From contig NZ_JAFFZN010000026.1 in the NCBI RefSeq assembly GCF_017676385.1, positions 1 through 64,000 on the forward strand: a DNA stretch of 64,000 nucleotides. The letters run 5' to 3'. Positions 8,565 through 17,317 of this stretch are shown piece after piece. The position numbers were made by a program, and so were the translations under genes. Below the pieces are notes generated by a model. The model worked only from the letters and a program-made list of their open reading frames with translations. It was not told where the DNA came from and made no database searches. Origin of the DNA: Streptomyces spirodelae (GTDB lineage: Bacteria > Actinomycetota > Actinomycetes > Streptomycetales > Streptomycetaceae). Position 1 is the stretch's first letter. Every line of letters starts with the position of its first letter.

Positions 8565-11173
8565 CGGTGTGCTCCTGATCGGCTGTGACGTAGCAACGTG
8601 CGGGGACGCAGCGCCCGCTTGACCCGCTCACGGCGCGGTACCGTCCGCGCGACGACCTCCTCGATCGCGTCGCAGTGCCGCCAGGCGGCGTCCGCCGTGG
8701 CCTCGTCCGGCGTCCGGCCTCCGTAGCCGACCTCGTTCACCAGCCGGGCCAGCGCCGGCAGTTGCTCACTGCTGCTGCCGCCGATCCGCCCGACGCCGAA
8801 GGCCGCCACCTCCGTCGCGGTATGCGCCGAGGTGGCGGGCAGCCCGATCTCGGTGAGCCGGTCGACGATCTGCTGCCAGGCGCCCAGCACCCGCTGCCCC
8901 GGATCGCGGGCACGGCGGCGCCGTCTGCGGGTGCGGTACGGGGCCCAGGCCGCCCAACCGCCGTAAGCGAGGAGCAGCAGCACCGCCGCCGACGGCGCGT
9001 ACACCCACGCGGGCAGCCCCTCGCCGCCGCCTGCCGCCTGGTCTCCGCGGCTCTTGTCGTCGTCCTGCTGCGTGGGAGGCACGGAGGGGCGCGGCTGCTC
9101 GGCGATGTCGCGGTCTGCCTTCTCCCGCTGCTTGGGCTGCCCGGCGGGCGGCACGGAGGAACCGTCCCGCGACGCCTGCCCCGGTGTCGGATAGAACGGC
9201 ACCCAGCCGACGCCCTTGAACCGCACCTCGGGCCAGGCCAGCGCGTCCCGTCCGGTGAACTGCTCGGTGCCCTTCCCGCTGCCGCTCTCGCGGTCGGTGC
9301 CCCGTGCCCCCGTGCCGTCCGCGCGGAAGCCGACCGCGACCCGCGTCGGCAGCCCCAGCGTCCGTGCCAGTACGGCGAAGGAGGCCGCGAACTGCTCCGA
9401 GGTGCCGTGTTTGCCTGTGGTGAGGAAGAACTCCAGGTTGCGGTAGCCGTGCCCGGGCACGGCCTTGGGGTCGAAGCGGTAGTGCTCGCGCAGCCAGGTG
9501 GCCAGCTTGTGCGCCTGTTCGTACGGGTAGCTGCTGCCCGCGGTCGCGGTGGCCGCCAGCTTCGAGAACGTCTCGACGGCCTCGATCGGCTCGCCCTCCG
9601 CGTCGGTGCGGGGCAGTGAAGTGTAGGCGGTCCCGTCCGGTACGGGCGCGTACTTGAGCCGCTCCGCGTCGAACACCGGCGCCTGTGAGACGGCGGTGTA
9701 GGACAGCCCGCGGTTGACCGGGGTGCCGGTGGGGCCACCCTCGCCGAGGGCCAGCACACCGCTGGCGGGATCGACGGCGAGTTCGCGGGCCTCCCCGTCG
9801 CTCTCGCCCCCGGAGGTGCCGTGCCCGTCGCCACCGCTGTCGGCGCCCCTGCCGGTGATCTTCAGCGAGGAGGGCCGGTCGACGGCGGGCAGCCACATAC
9901 CCGGCAGATTCTGGATGCGCACCCGCTGCTCCACCCGTTCGCGGCGCCCGGGATCGGTGCCCCGCGAGGGAGGCACCCGACCGCCGGAGCGGGCCAGTTC
10001 GGCGCCGGACGTCCACTTCACACCGTCGTAGCGGTCCAGCACGGCCAGCCGCCAGTTGCGGTCGGCGGCCGTGCTCCGCGCCGTGAACAGCCGCGTCCGC
10101 GGGTGCTGGAGCCAGGCGGCCACTTGGTCGAGGGGGCTGGTGGACTGCGGGTGGACGGTGGGCGGGCGCACATCCTGGCGCGGGTCCCACGGCTCGCGGG
10201 AGGCCAGTCCGGGCAGCCGCGGCCCGAGCAGCGCGGCGGCCAGTGCCAGCACCGCGACGAGGGGCAGCCCCGTGCTCAGCACGCGTACGGTGCCGCGCCG
10301 GGCCGCCCGCGACCGCAGCAGCACCAGCAGCGCGGCGCAGGCCACCAGGCCCGCAGCCGGGAGGGTGTTCGAGCCGGGTCCGGACACGCCCAGCACCAGC
10401 GGGAAGCCGAACGCCAGCACGGGCGGCAGCGCGGGCAGCAGCGGTGAACGGGTCCGCAGCGCCAGCTCGGTGGCGGCGAGCGCGGCCGGCCACAGCACCG
10501 CGTGCGGCAGCACGAGGAAGTCCGGGTCCGGTGGCGCGGGCAGGATCGTGGTGAGGATCGCGTGCGGCGAGTCGAGCAAGGCGGACCAGATCTCGGGGAC
10601 GGCACCGCCCGAGGCGAGCCCGCCGGCCGCGTCGCGGAACAGCATCACCCGTACCGCTACCAGCCACACCACGACGCCCAGCACCAGCGAGGGCCACAGC
10701 GGAGCCGAGCGCTCCCTGCGGCTCTGGACCAGGAACAGCCCCGCGGCCAGCGCCATCGGCACCGGCACGGCGACCGCGAGCACGGGAAGGAGCGGCCCAG
10801 GGCCGAAGACCCGGTGGAAGCCCAGTCCGGCGCAGGCCAGCAGCCCCGCGACGGGCAGCAGCGACCACAGGCGGCGCGACAGCGCGAGCCGGTGCGGCGC
10901 GGCCGGTGCTCTCGTCGGTCGGCGGCCGTCACGCCCGCTGCCCCCGTCGGCTTCTCCGCCGCCGTTTCCGTCGGCAGCGGAGACGGCTGTCGGCAGGGGA
11001 GGGGCCTCGGGCGCTGTCGGACGCGGTGGTGCCCAGGACGGTCCGTCATGGCCGGTGAGTCCGTTATGGCCGGTGAGTCCGGCCGGGCCGACGGGACCGA
11101 CGCCGCGCAGAGCGGTGCCGCGCAGGGTGGGCCCGTAGCGCGTGGGCCGGTGCGGGGTGGACGGCGAGTTCAT
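8561..11173 (-). CDS. TgpA-like transglutaminase-fold membrane protein, catalytic triad replaced
   Basis: Large membrane protein (870 residues) of the DUF3488/transglutaminase family, partner of MoxR and DUF58 proteins. A Pro/Gly-rich N terminus is followed by about seven hydrophobic helices (100-340), an extracytoplasmic transglutaminase-like domain (about 530-670), one further helix near 735 and a cytoplasmic DUF4129-like tail. In the core, the segment that normally reads G-x-C-E-x-F-A is GTSEQFA (about 590), the HAWxE segment is LAWPE (about 646) and the D-P-T segment is YPTP (about 661). Cys, His and Asp are therefore Ser, Leu and Tyr. Overlaps of 4 bp at both ends couple it to the DUF58 and kinase-like genes. 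It probably has a structural or binding role rather than peptide crosslinking, as inferred from the missing triad. Confidence 0.9.
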   Translation of the reverse strand: MNSPSTPHRPTRYGPTLRGTALRGVGPVGPAGLTGHNGLTGHDGPSWAPPRPTAPEAPPLPTAVSAADGNGGGEADGGSGRDGRRPTRAPAAPHRLALSRRLWSLLPVAGLLACAGLGFHRVFGPGPLLPVLAVAVPVPMALAAGLFLVQSRRERSAPLWPSLVLGVVVWLVAVRVMLFRDAAGGLASGGAVPEIWSALLDSPHAILTTILPAPPDPDFLVLPHAVLWPAALAATELALRTRSPLLPALPPVLAFGFPLVLGVSGPGSNTLPAAGLVACAALLVLLRSRAARRGTVRVLSTGLPLVAVLALAAALLGPRLPGLASREPWDPRQDVRPPTVHPQSTSPLDQVAAWLQHPRTRLFTARSTAADRNWRLAVLDRYDGVKWTSGAELARSGGRVPPSRGTDPGRRERVEQRVRIQNLPGMWLPAVDRPSSLKITGRGADSGGDGHGTSGGESDGEARELAVDPASGVLALGEGGPTGTPVNRGLSYTAVSQAPVFDAERLKYAPVPDGTAYTSLPRTDAEGEPIEAVETFSKLAATATAGSSYPYEQAHKLATWLREHYRFDPKAVPGHGYRNLEFFLTTGKHGTSEQFAASFAVLARTLGLPTRVAVGFRADGTGARGTDRESGSGKGTEQFTGRDALAWPEVRFKGVGWVPFYPTPGQASRDGSSVPPAGQPKQREKADRDIAEQPRPSVPPTQQDDDKSRGDQAAGGGEGLPAWVYAPSAAVLLLLAYGGWAAWAPYRTRRRRRRARDPGQRVLGAWQQIVDRLTEIGLPATSAHTATEVAAFGVGRIGGSSSEQLPALARLVNEVGYGGRTPDEATADAAWRHCDAIEEVVARTVPRRERVKRALRPRTLLRHSRSGAHR

Positions 11174-12348
11174 CGCACCGCCTCCCTGCGCCAGGCGGCA
11201 AGCAGCGAGTCGAGCCCGGTCACCCGGAGCTGGGGCACATCGCTGCCCAGCCCCGCGGGCGCGTGCGGATCGTCGGCCGAGGCGGCGGCGCCGGTGCGCA
11301 GCACCACCGTACGGTCGAAGCTGCGGCGCACCCGTTCCAGGGCGCTCAGCCCGCTGGCGTCGCCCGTACCGGTGATGACGGTGAGTGAACCTCGGCGGCG
11401 CGCACGCTCCAGCTCGTCGAAAGCGCCCGCCGCCGAGGCCGCCTGCGAACGGCGCACGAGCGCGAGCCGGTCCAGCAGCGCCTCCGCGTCGTTGCCGCCC
11501 GCGCCGTCGGTGCGCAGGACGGGGCCGGTCTCGCTGAGCACCTCGACGGGGAAGTTGGAGCGCGCGGCGGCGAACGCGACGGACGCGGCGGTGTCCACGG
11601 CCAGTTCGAAGTCGTCCTCGCTGCGGTAGGCGGCGGCCCGGGTGTCCAGTACGACCGTGCTGTGCGGCAGCGAGACGTCCACCAGCTGCTTGACCATCAG
11701 CGTTCCGGTGCGCGCCGAGGACCGCCAGTGCACCCGCCGCAGATCATCGCCCAGCACGTACTCGCGCAGCGCGTGGAAGGTCAGCGACCCCTCGTCCGCC
11801 GTGTCGGTCGTCGGCCCCTCCACATGGTGGGCCGTACCCGAAGGAAGGACGGGCAGCAGACACACCCGGGGCCGTACCAGCAGGGTGTCCGTGCCGCCCT
11901 CGCCGGGGCCGAAGACGCGCACCCGGCGGGCCAGTCCGAGCGGGTCCGTACGCTCGATCCGCAGCGGTCCCAGCGCGATCCGGCCGCGCCGCTCGGTGGG
12001 CAGCGCGTACCGCACCGTGTGCTCGGCTCCGGCGGCCAGTGGCGGCACCCGGAGGGTGAGCGGCAGCGCGCCGCAGCTGTCGGTGACATCCAGCCCGCGC
12101 CGGGTGCGGCGGCCGGTGTTGGTGAGGGCGACCGCGCCCTCGGCCCGGTCTCCGCGCGCCACCTTCCGCGGCGTCACCTGGCGGCTCGCCGACAGCCGCG
12201 GTGAGCGCCCCGTCCAGATGAGGGCCACGCCCACCGCGAGCAGACAGCCCACCCCCAGAACCACAGCTTCCGGGTAGCCGAGCGCGTAGCCGGCCCCCGT
12301 GAGTGCCGCACCGCCGACCAGTGCCCCCCAACCCGTCGGCGACAGCAT
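11170..12348 (-). CDS. DUF58 domain protein
   Basis: Membrane-associated DUF58 protein (392 residues) that in many bacteria works with a MoxR ATPase, probably in assembly or activation of envelope complexes. Two hydrophobic segments occupy the first 45 residues (GAALTGAGYALGYPEAVVLG and the next stretch). The family signature lies at about 205-222 (RVHWRSSARTGTLMVKQL), followed by a von Willebrand A-like fold with STVVLDTR. The start overlaps the moxR stop by one base (TGATG), and its stop overlaps the transglutaminase-like start by 4 bp, so the genes are translationally coupled. The length is normal for the family. No regulation beyond the operon is visible. Confidence 0.92.
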   Translation of the reverse strand: MLSPTGWGALVGGAALTGAGYALGYPEAVVLGVGCLLAVGVALIWTGRSPRLSASRQVTPRKVARGDRAEGAVALTNTGRRTRRGLDVTDSCGALPLTLRVPPLAAGAEHTVRYALPTERRGRIALGPLRIERTDPLGLARRVRVFGPGEGGTDTLLVRPRVCLLPVLPSGTAHHVEGPTTDTADEGSLTFHALREYVLGDDLRRVHWRSSARTGTLMVKQLVDVSLPHSTVVLDTRAAAYRSEDDFELAVDTAASVAFAAARSNFPVEVLSETGPVLRTDGAGGNDAEALLDRLALVRRSQAASAAGAFDELERARRRGSLTVITGTGDASGLSALERVRRSFDRTVVLRTGAAASADDPHAPAGLGSDVPQLRVTGLDSLLAAWRREAVR

Positions 12349-13364
12349 CAGCCCTGCGCCCCCGCCTGCGGTACGGGAACGGTGGCCAGGGCCTCAGTGA
12401 CGACGTCGGCGCCGGTGCGGCCGCTCAGCTCCGCCTCGGGTGTGAGGATCAGCCGGTGCGCCAGGACAGGACCCGCCAGCGCCTTGACGTCCTCCGGCAG
12501 CGCGTACGTGCGCCCCTGCGAAGCGGCGCGCACCCGTACCGCACGCAGCAGCGCGACCGAGCCGCGCGGGCTGGCGCCCAGCCGCACCTCGGGCAGCTGA
12601 CGGGTGGCCGCGGCCACCCGCACCAGGTAGTCGTACAGCTGCGGCGCCACCTGGATCTGCCGGGCGACCTGGATGAACTCGGCGATGTGGCGGCCCGTCG
12701 CGATCGTCGGCAACTGCTCGATGCTCGGCTGCGATCCGGCGCCCGAGAGTACGGCCACCTCCGAGGCGTGGTCCGGGTATCCGAGGGTGACCTGCATCAG
12801 AAACCTGTCGAGCTGCGCCTCGGGCAGCGGATAGGTGCCGCCCATGTCCACCGAGTTCTGCGTGGCGATCACCATGAAGGGGCGGGGCACCGGGTGGGTG
12901 CTGCCGTCCGCGGTGACCTGCCGCTCCTCCATGACCTCCAGCATCGCGGACTGCGTCTTGGGCGAGGCCCGGTTGATCTCGTCGCCGAGCACGATGTTGG
13001 CGAACACCGGGCCTGGCAGGAACTCGAAGCTGCCGGTGTTCTGCCGGTAGATGGTCACCCCTGTGATGTCCGACGGCAGCAGGTCGGGGGTGAACTGCAC
13101 CCGGTGCCAGCTCGCTTCGAGCGACGCGGCCAGACAGCGGGCCAGCGTCGTCTTGCCGGTTCCGGGCACGTCCTCGATGAGCAGATGCCCTTCCGAGAAC
13201 AGGCACACCAGCGCCAGTTCGACGGTGTCACGCTTGCCCTTGACGACCCGTTCGATGTTGTCACCGAGCGCGTGGAAGCACTGGGCGAGCAGCGAGACGG
13301 ACTCCGGGGAGGCCGGTGCGGCGGCCGGTGCTGACGCTGCTGCCTTCTGGTGTTCTAGTTGCAT
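12348..13364 (-). CDS. moxR: MoxR family AAA+ ATPase
   Basis: Cytoplasmic AAA+ ATPase (338 residues) of the MoxR type, a chaperone-like ATPase paired with DUF58/von Willebrand A proteins. Walker A is GTGKTTLA near residue 70, Walker B LGDEINRA near 126, sensor 1 lies in MVIATQNS, and the family's C-terminal lid follows. I chose the ATG at 13364: homology begins shortly after it, and the open frame upstream is only the shadow of the preceding gene. Its first 10 bases overlap the 3' end of the fibronectin/propeller gene, and its stop overlaps the DUF58 start. Position in the operon supports a role in remodelling the DUF58/transglutaminase-like membrane complex. Confidence 0.95.
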   Translation of the reverse strand: MQLEHQKAAASAPAAAPASPESVSLLAQCFHALGDNIERVVKGKRDTVELALVCLFSEGHLLIEDVPGTGKTTLARCLAASLEASWHRVQFTPDLLPSDITGVTIYRQNTGSFEFLPGPVFANIVLGDEINRASPKTQSAMLEVMEERQVTADGSTHPVPRPFMVIATQNSVDMGGTYPLPEAQLDRFLMQVTLGYPDHASEVAVLSGAGSQPSIEQLPTIATGRHIAEFIQVARQIQVAPQLYDYLVRVAAATRQLPEVRLGASPRGSVALLRAVRVRAASQGRTYALPEDVKALAGPVLAHRLILTPEAELSGRTGADVVTEALATVPVPQAGAQG

Positions 13365-15745
13365 GGCCAGACCTCCGGGGAGTAGTCGCCCTTCTTGTGG
13401 TTGCTGGTGCCGACCCAGAGGTCGCTGATGTAGGCCGTACCGCCTTCCCACTCGATGCGGTCCCAGACATTGCTCTTCCACCCGTAGGTGTCGTGCGTCT
13501 CCATCGTTCCCCGGACCTGGCAGACCACCTTCAGCTGAGGAGTCTGCCCGGCGGGGATCTTGCCCTTGCGCGTTCCGGCCGTGGTGCTGGGCTGGCTGCG
13601 GACACCCACGTCGTCCCCGTCGTCCACGTTGTCCTCGACGCGGATGGTCTTCGTGTTGGACAGGTTCACCCGCTGCACCACGCTTCCGCCCGAGCCGGCC
13701 GCGTTCTTTGCGGCGATGGTGAGCGTGTAGGTCCTGAAGTTCTCCAGGCCGCGCAGCGAAGCCTCGGTGCCGGTGAGGTTCCGCTTGTCGTTGCCGGCCC
13801 CGGCGCCGGTGACGTCGTACGTGGTGCCCTTCCCCGCGTTGGCCGGCGCCTGCCAGGTCAGGTCGATGCCCTTGCCGCCCTGCGGGAAGTCGTACTTGAC
13901 GTTCTGCGGCTGGCCGGGTGCCACGCACGGCCGGGCCGGCCCGGAGCGGCCGGAGGTGGCCTTCTGCCCGTCCGAGAACTCCGCCTCGACGGTGAAGCTG
14001 TACTGCCGGTCGCAGGAGCCGCCCTCGATCTCGAAGGTGAACGGCCCGCCGGGGCCGATCCGTGCCGGCTTCACCTCGGCGCCGGGCGGTGCACCCTTGA
14101 GCCGGTACCCGGTCGGCTTCACCCCCGAGGAGGGCGCGAAGGAGACCCGGATGGTGCCGGGGCCCGACTCCGCCTGCGGGACGCCGGGCGGCTGCGGCTT
14201 CGCGGGCTCCTCCTCGTCCGGCCCGGTGGGATCGGGCTTCTTCGGATCGGGCTTCCCGGGGCCCGGTTCCGGGTCCTGTGCGGGCTTGTCGGGGCCGTCG
14301 CCGTCCCGGTCCGGCTTGCCCGCCGGAGCGTCGGGACGCGAGGGCCTGTCGTTCCGGCCCGGACCCGAGGGCCCTTCGGGCAGCGGGTCCGGCGCGTCCG
14401 GTCCCGGCGCGGGGTCGCGCTTGCCGTTGTCGCCGGTGCGGTCCTTCTGACCGGGCTTGCGGCCCGAGGGCGCGTCGGTGTCGTACTTGTGCACGCGGTT
14501 GACGTGCCCGGCGGAGTTGATGACCACAGCGGTGGCGTTGTCCGCGTCGTTGACCCACAGCAGGCCGTCCCGGACGAACAGGCTCAGCTTGCCGGGGTCG
14601 CCGGTCACCTTCACCGGTTTGGTGATCGCGGCCGCCTCGGTGTCGTACACCTTCAAGGTCCCGTTGCTCTGGTCGGGCACATACACCTTCGAGCCCAGTA
14701 CCTGCGGAGTGCCGTACTGGTGGTCCGAGGCGCCCAGGGCCGCGGTCAGCAGCGAACCGGTGCGGGTGTTGACGAGCGCCATCCGCCCCGACTTCCGCGC
14801 CAGCACCGGCACCACGTCACCCGCCGTCGCCGCCGGGACCAGCACCGAACCCGTCGGCGCCTTGGCGATGTTGCTCGGCAGCTTGAAGCGCATGCCGCGG
14901 CCCGTGCGCTTGAGCAGCGTCACCGTGCCGCCCTTGGTGTCGGTCACCACCGGGCGGCCGTCAGCGAGGGTCATCAGCAGCGTGGCGGGCTTGCTGCTCC
15001 CGGCCGCCACCTTGATACCCGCCGCCTTCTTGCCCCGCGGGAACGGTACGACCTTGCCCTTGCCGGGCACCGGAACCCACAGCGTGCCCTTGGGATCAGC
15101 CACCGCCTTGCCCAGCGGACCTGAACCCAGGTCGACCGGCGCTCCGATCGGTGTCGTGCGCACCGGATCGATGCGCTGCACCCGCGCCTTGACCGGGTCG
15201 ACCAGATACGCGTACTTCCCGCCGGAGACCAACTGGAGCCCGGCGCCGTAGCGCGATGAGCCCTCGACGGTCAGCTGCGAGGGGTCGATCCGCACCAGCT
15301 TGCCGGTCTTCTCGTCCAGGACCAGCACCGTCTTGCCGTCCTGCGAGATGGAGACCGGATGGCCGTCCATGCCGGGCAGCTTGACCTTGCCGTCCACGTC
15401 CCCGGTCAGCCCGTTGGCGTGCGCGGCCTCACCGGTGCGCGAACTGGTCAGCCAGGCACCGATGTCGGCAAGATCGGGCACCGCGCCCGCCTTGCCGGTC
15501 CCCACGACGACGGACGTACCGACCAGCGCGCTCACCGAGCACAGCGCGATATAGCCCGTAGCCCGGCGCCGGTTGGGCCGTACGGTCGCCCACGCGGCGC
15601 GCGCCAGCCTCGCACAGCGCGCCTTCAGTGCCGCGACACCGCTCCGGCCGGGCTCCCGGCCGGTCTCCTCCGTCTCGTCGACCAGCCGCCGCGGACGCAG
15701 CCCCGGCGTCCGGCCCTCTTCGGAGCTCCCCCGAGCATCCGGCAT
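13355..15745 (-). CDS. Beta-propeller and fibronectin III surface protein with SH3-like C terminus
   Basis: Predicted type II membrane protein (796 residues), first gene of the moxR operon. A cytoplasmic basic N terminus precedes a hydrophobic helix at about 62-85. About 100-400 contains repeating blade-like units with Asp/Gly turns and 'LRxDP'-type strands, consistent with an NHL/YVTN propeller. A Pro/Asp/Gly/Lys-rich linker (about 405-500) follows, then two fibronectin III-like domains (about 500-700), and a C-terminal SH3-like region with Trp residues and two Cys (VVCQV, WPCN) that may pair. It probably acts outside the membrane by binding wall or secreted partners (inference). It overlaps moxR by 10 bp. 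The 277-bp divergent gap to 16023 should carry the operon promoter; I could not pick one with confidence. Confidence 0.87.
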   Translation of the reverse strand: MPDARGSSEEGRTPGLRPRRLVDETEETGREPGRSGVAALKARCARLARAAWATVRPNRRRATGYIALCSVSALVGTSVVVGTGKAGAVPDLADIGAWLTSSRTGEAAHANGLTGDVDGKVKLPGMDGHPVSISQDGKTVLVLDEKTGKLVRIDPSQLTVEGSSRYGAGLQLVSGGKYAYLVDPVKARVQRIDPVRTTPIGAPVDLGSGPLGKAVADPKGTLWVPVPGKGKVVPFPRGKKAAGIKVAAGSSKPATLLMTLADGRPVVTDTKGGTVTLLKRTGRGMRFKLPSNIAKAPTGSVLVPAATAGDVVPVLARKSGRMALVNTRTGSLLTAALGASDHQYGTPQVLGSKVYVPDQSNGTLKVYDTEAAAITKPVKVTGDPGKLSLFVRDGLLWVNDADNATAVVINSAGHVNRVHKYDTDAPSGRKPGQKDRTGDNGKRDPAPGPDAPDPLPEGPSGPGRNDRPSRPDAPAGKPDRDGDGPDKPAQDPEPGPGKPDPKKPDPTGPDEEEPAKPQPPGVPQAESGPGTIRVSFAPSSGVKPTGYRLKGAPPGAEVKPARIGPGGPFTFEIEGGSCDRQYSFTVEAEFSDGQKATSGRSGPARPCVAPGQPQNVKYDFPQGGKGIDLTWQAPANAGKGTTYDVTGAGAGNDKRNLTGTEASLRGLENFRTYTLTIAAKNAAGSGGSVVQRVNLSNTKTIRVEDNVDDGDDVGVRSQPSTTAGTRKGKIPAGQTPQLKVVCQVRGTMETHDTYGWKSNVWDRIEWEGGTAYISDLWVGTSNHKKGDYSPEVWPCN

Positions 15746-16022
15746 CGACAGTCCCTCCCCGTCACCCGCATCCTCGTCTCGACCGAGACGCGCGGCACTT
15801 GCAGATTAACCAACCAACTGCCCCGCCGGTCAGCGCCCGACGCCTGGCTGTGACAGGAGTATGACGTCCCGGCCACGCGGTCATTGCCTTGCGCGCTTCT
15901 CGCCCCCGTGCGGCGGCGCGAAGCGGCCCAGCGGCGCCGAACTCCGCATGCCGAGCACGATATCGGGGCGGTCCGACAGGACCGGCCGCTCGCCGAGAGC
16001 AGGACCGGCACCTGGTGAGAAC

Positions 16023-16601
16023 ATGACCGTCATGAGATCGACCGAACGTGTTGTCACTCCGGGCGAGAGCGACGGCGACGCCGTCATCGAGACGGAGCGG
16101 CTGCTGCTGCGCCCGCTGACGCCGCGCGACCTGGACTTCTTCGTCGAACTGCACAGCGACCCCGAGATCACCCGCTTCGTGCCGACGTTCACCAGGGAAC
16201 AGGCCCGCGAACGGCTCGCGGAGATCGGGCGCCAGTGGAGCGAGCGGGGCCACGGGCTGTGCGCCGTCCAGTCGAAGGAGACGGGGGAGCTGATCGGCCG
16301 GTGCGGCCTCAACCACTGGGAGGTCTTCGACGAGGTGGAGGCGGGCTGGACGTTCCGGCGTGACCGCTGGGGACGCGGATACGCGACCGAGGCGGCCCGG
16401 GCCGTGGTCGAGTGGGGCTTCGACCGGCTGGACGTGGACTATTTCACTGCCATGATCGTGCACGGCAACTCCGCCTCCGCCCGGGTCGCCGAGCGGCTGG
16501 GCTTCGTGCCGGGGCGCCAGGACACCTTTCTGGGCAAGCCCGTCACCGTCCACATGCTCCACCGGCCGGGCCGCCACCGTGTCCGCGACGCCGACCGATG
16601 A
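16023..16601 (+). CDS. GNAT family N-acetyltransferase (RimJ/RimL type)
   Basis: Acetyl-CoA dependent N-acetyltransferase (192 residues) resembling RimJ/RimL proteins that acetylate protein N termini or small amines. The fold begins with ETERLLLRPL and ends with VAERLGFVPGRQ; the acetyl-CoA loop is RDRWGRGYATEAA near 113-125. The ATG at 16023 is preceded by GGTGAG six bases upstream, and the conserved sequence starts about 18 residues later. Its stop overlaps the ABC ATPase start (ATGA), so the three plus-strand genes form a coupled operon. The substrate cannot be predicted from sequence. Confidence 0.92.
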   Translation: MTVMRSTERVVTPGESDGDAVIETERLLLRPLTPRDLDFFVELHSDPEITRFVPTFTREQARERLAEIGRQWSERGHGLCAVQSKETGELIGRCGLNHWEVFDEVEAGWTFRRDRWGRGYATEAARAVVEWGFDRLDVDYFTAMIVHGNSASARVAERLGFVPGRQDTFLGKPVTVHMLHRPGRHRVRDADR

Positions 16602-17317
16602 CGCCGCCCGGCACGGCGCGAACGCCGCGTGGCGGGGAGCCGCTGCTGCGGCTGTCCGGGGTGAGCCGGAGCTACGGCGAGCGGCAGGCCCTCCACCCGC
16701 TCGACCTCGAACTGTTCCCCGGCACCTGCACAGCGCTGTTCGGTCACAACGGTTCCGGTAAGTCCACGCTGCTGCGCCTGGCGTGCGGACGGGACCGGCC
16801 GACGACGGGAACCGCGCTGTTCGACGGCCGACCGGTGGACGAGGACGACCCGCAGGTGCGCGCCCGCGTGGCGGTCACGGGGGACACCGTCGCGTTCTAT
16901 CCAGATCTGACCGTACGCGAACACCTCGAACTGATCACCGTTGCCCACGGAGTCGCCGCCGCCGACGGGTGGATCGGCCAGGTGCTGGCCGACCGGCGGC
17001 TGACCGACCACGCCGACCAGCCGCCCTCCGCCCTCTCCTCCGGCCAGACCCAGGCACTGCAACTGGCCGCCGCTCTGGTCCGGCCGCGCGATCTGCTGGT
17101 GCTGGACGAGCCCGAACAGCGGCTCGACCCGTCAGCCCGTACCCGCCTCGCTGAGCTGCTGCGCGGGGAGAAGGCGGACGGTGTCGCGGTGCTCCTCGCC
17201 ACCCACCAGGCGGAACTCGTCCACGCTGTCGCCGACCATGTGGTCGTACTGGAGGACGGGAAGGTCCTCCTCCGGGGAGGGCCCGAGGTGCTGCACGAGC
17301 TGGACGGCGGCAGATGA
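16598..17317 (+). CDS. ABC transporter ATP-binding protein
   Basis: Nucleotide-binding subunit (239 residues) of an ABC transporter. Walker A is GHNGSGKST near residue 48, Walker B LLVLDEPE near 165 and the switch His lies in LATHQ near 200. The signature loop reads LSSGQTQALQLAAAL near 146, with the common LSGGQ altered at its third residue (LSSGQ). It is coupled by 4-bp overlaps to the acetyltransferase upstream and to the multispanning permease downstream, which should be its membrane partner. No solute-binding protein is nearby, so export or a maintenance function is more likely than import (inference). Confidence 0.93.
   Translation: MTPPGTARTPRGGEPLLRLSGVSRSYGERQALHPLDLELFPGTCTALFGHNGSGKSTLLRLACGRDRPTTGTALFDGRPVDEDDPQVRARVAVTGDTVAFYPDLTVREHLELITVAHGVAAADGWIGQVLADRRLTDHADQPPSALSSGQTQALQLAAALVRPRDLLVLDEPEQRLDPSARTRLAELLRGEKADGVAVLLATHQAELVHAVADHVVVLEDGKVLLRGGPEVLHELDGGR

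Noticed and set aside
13365..14558. N-terminal extension of the MoxR frame into the fibronectin gene
   Set aside because: The extension is out of frame with a real gene whose translation is well supported; MoxR homology starts at the ATG at 13364.
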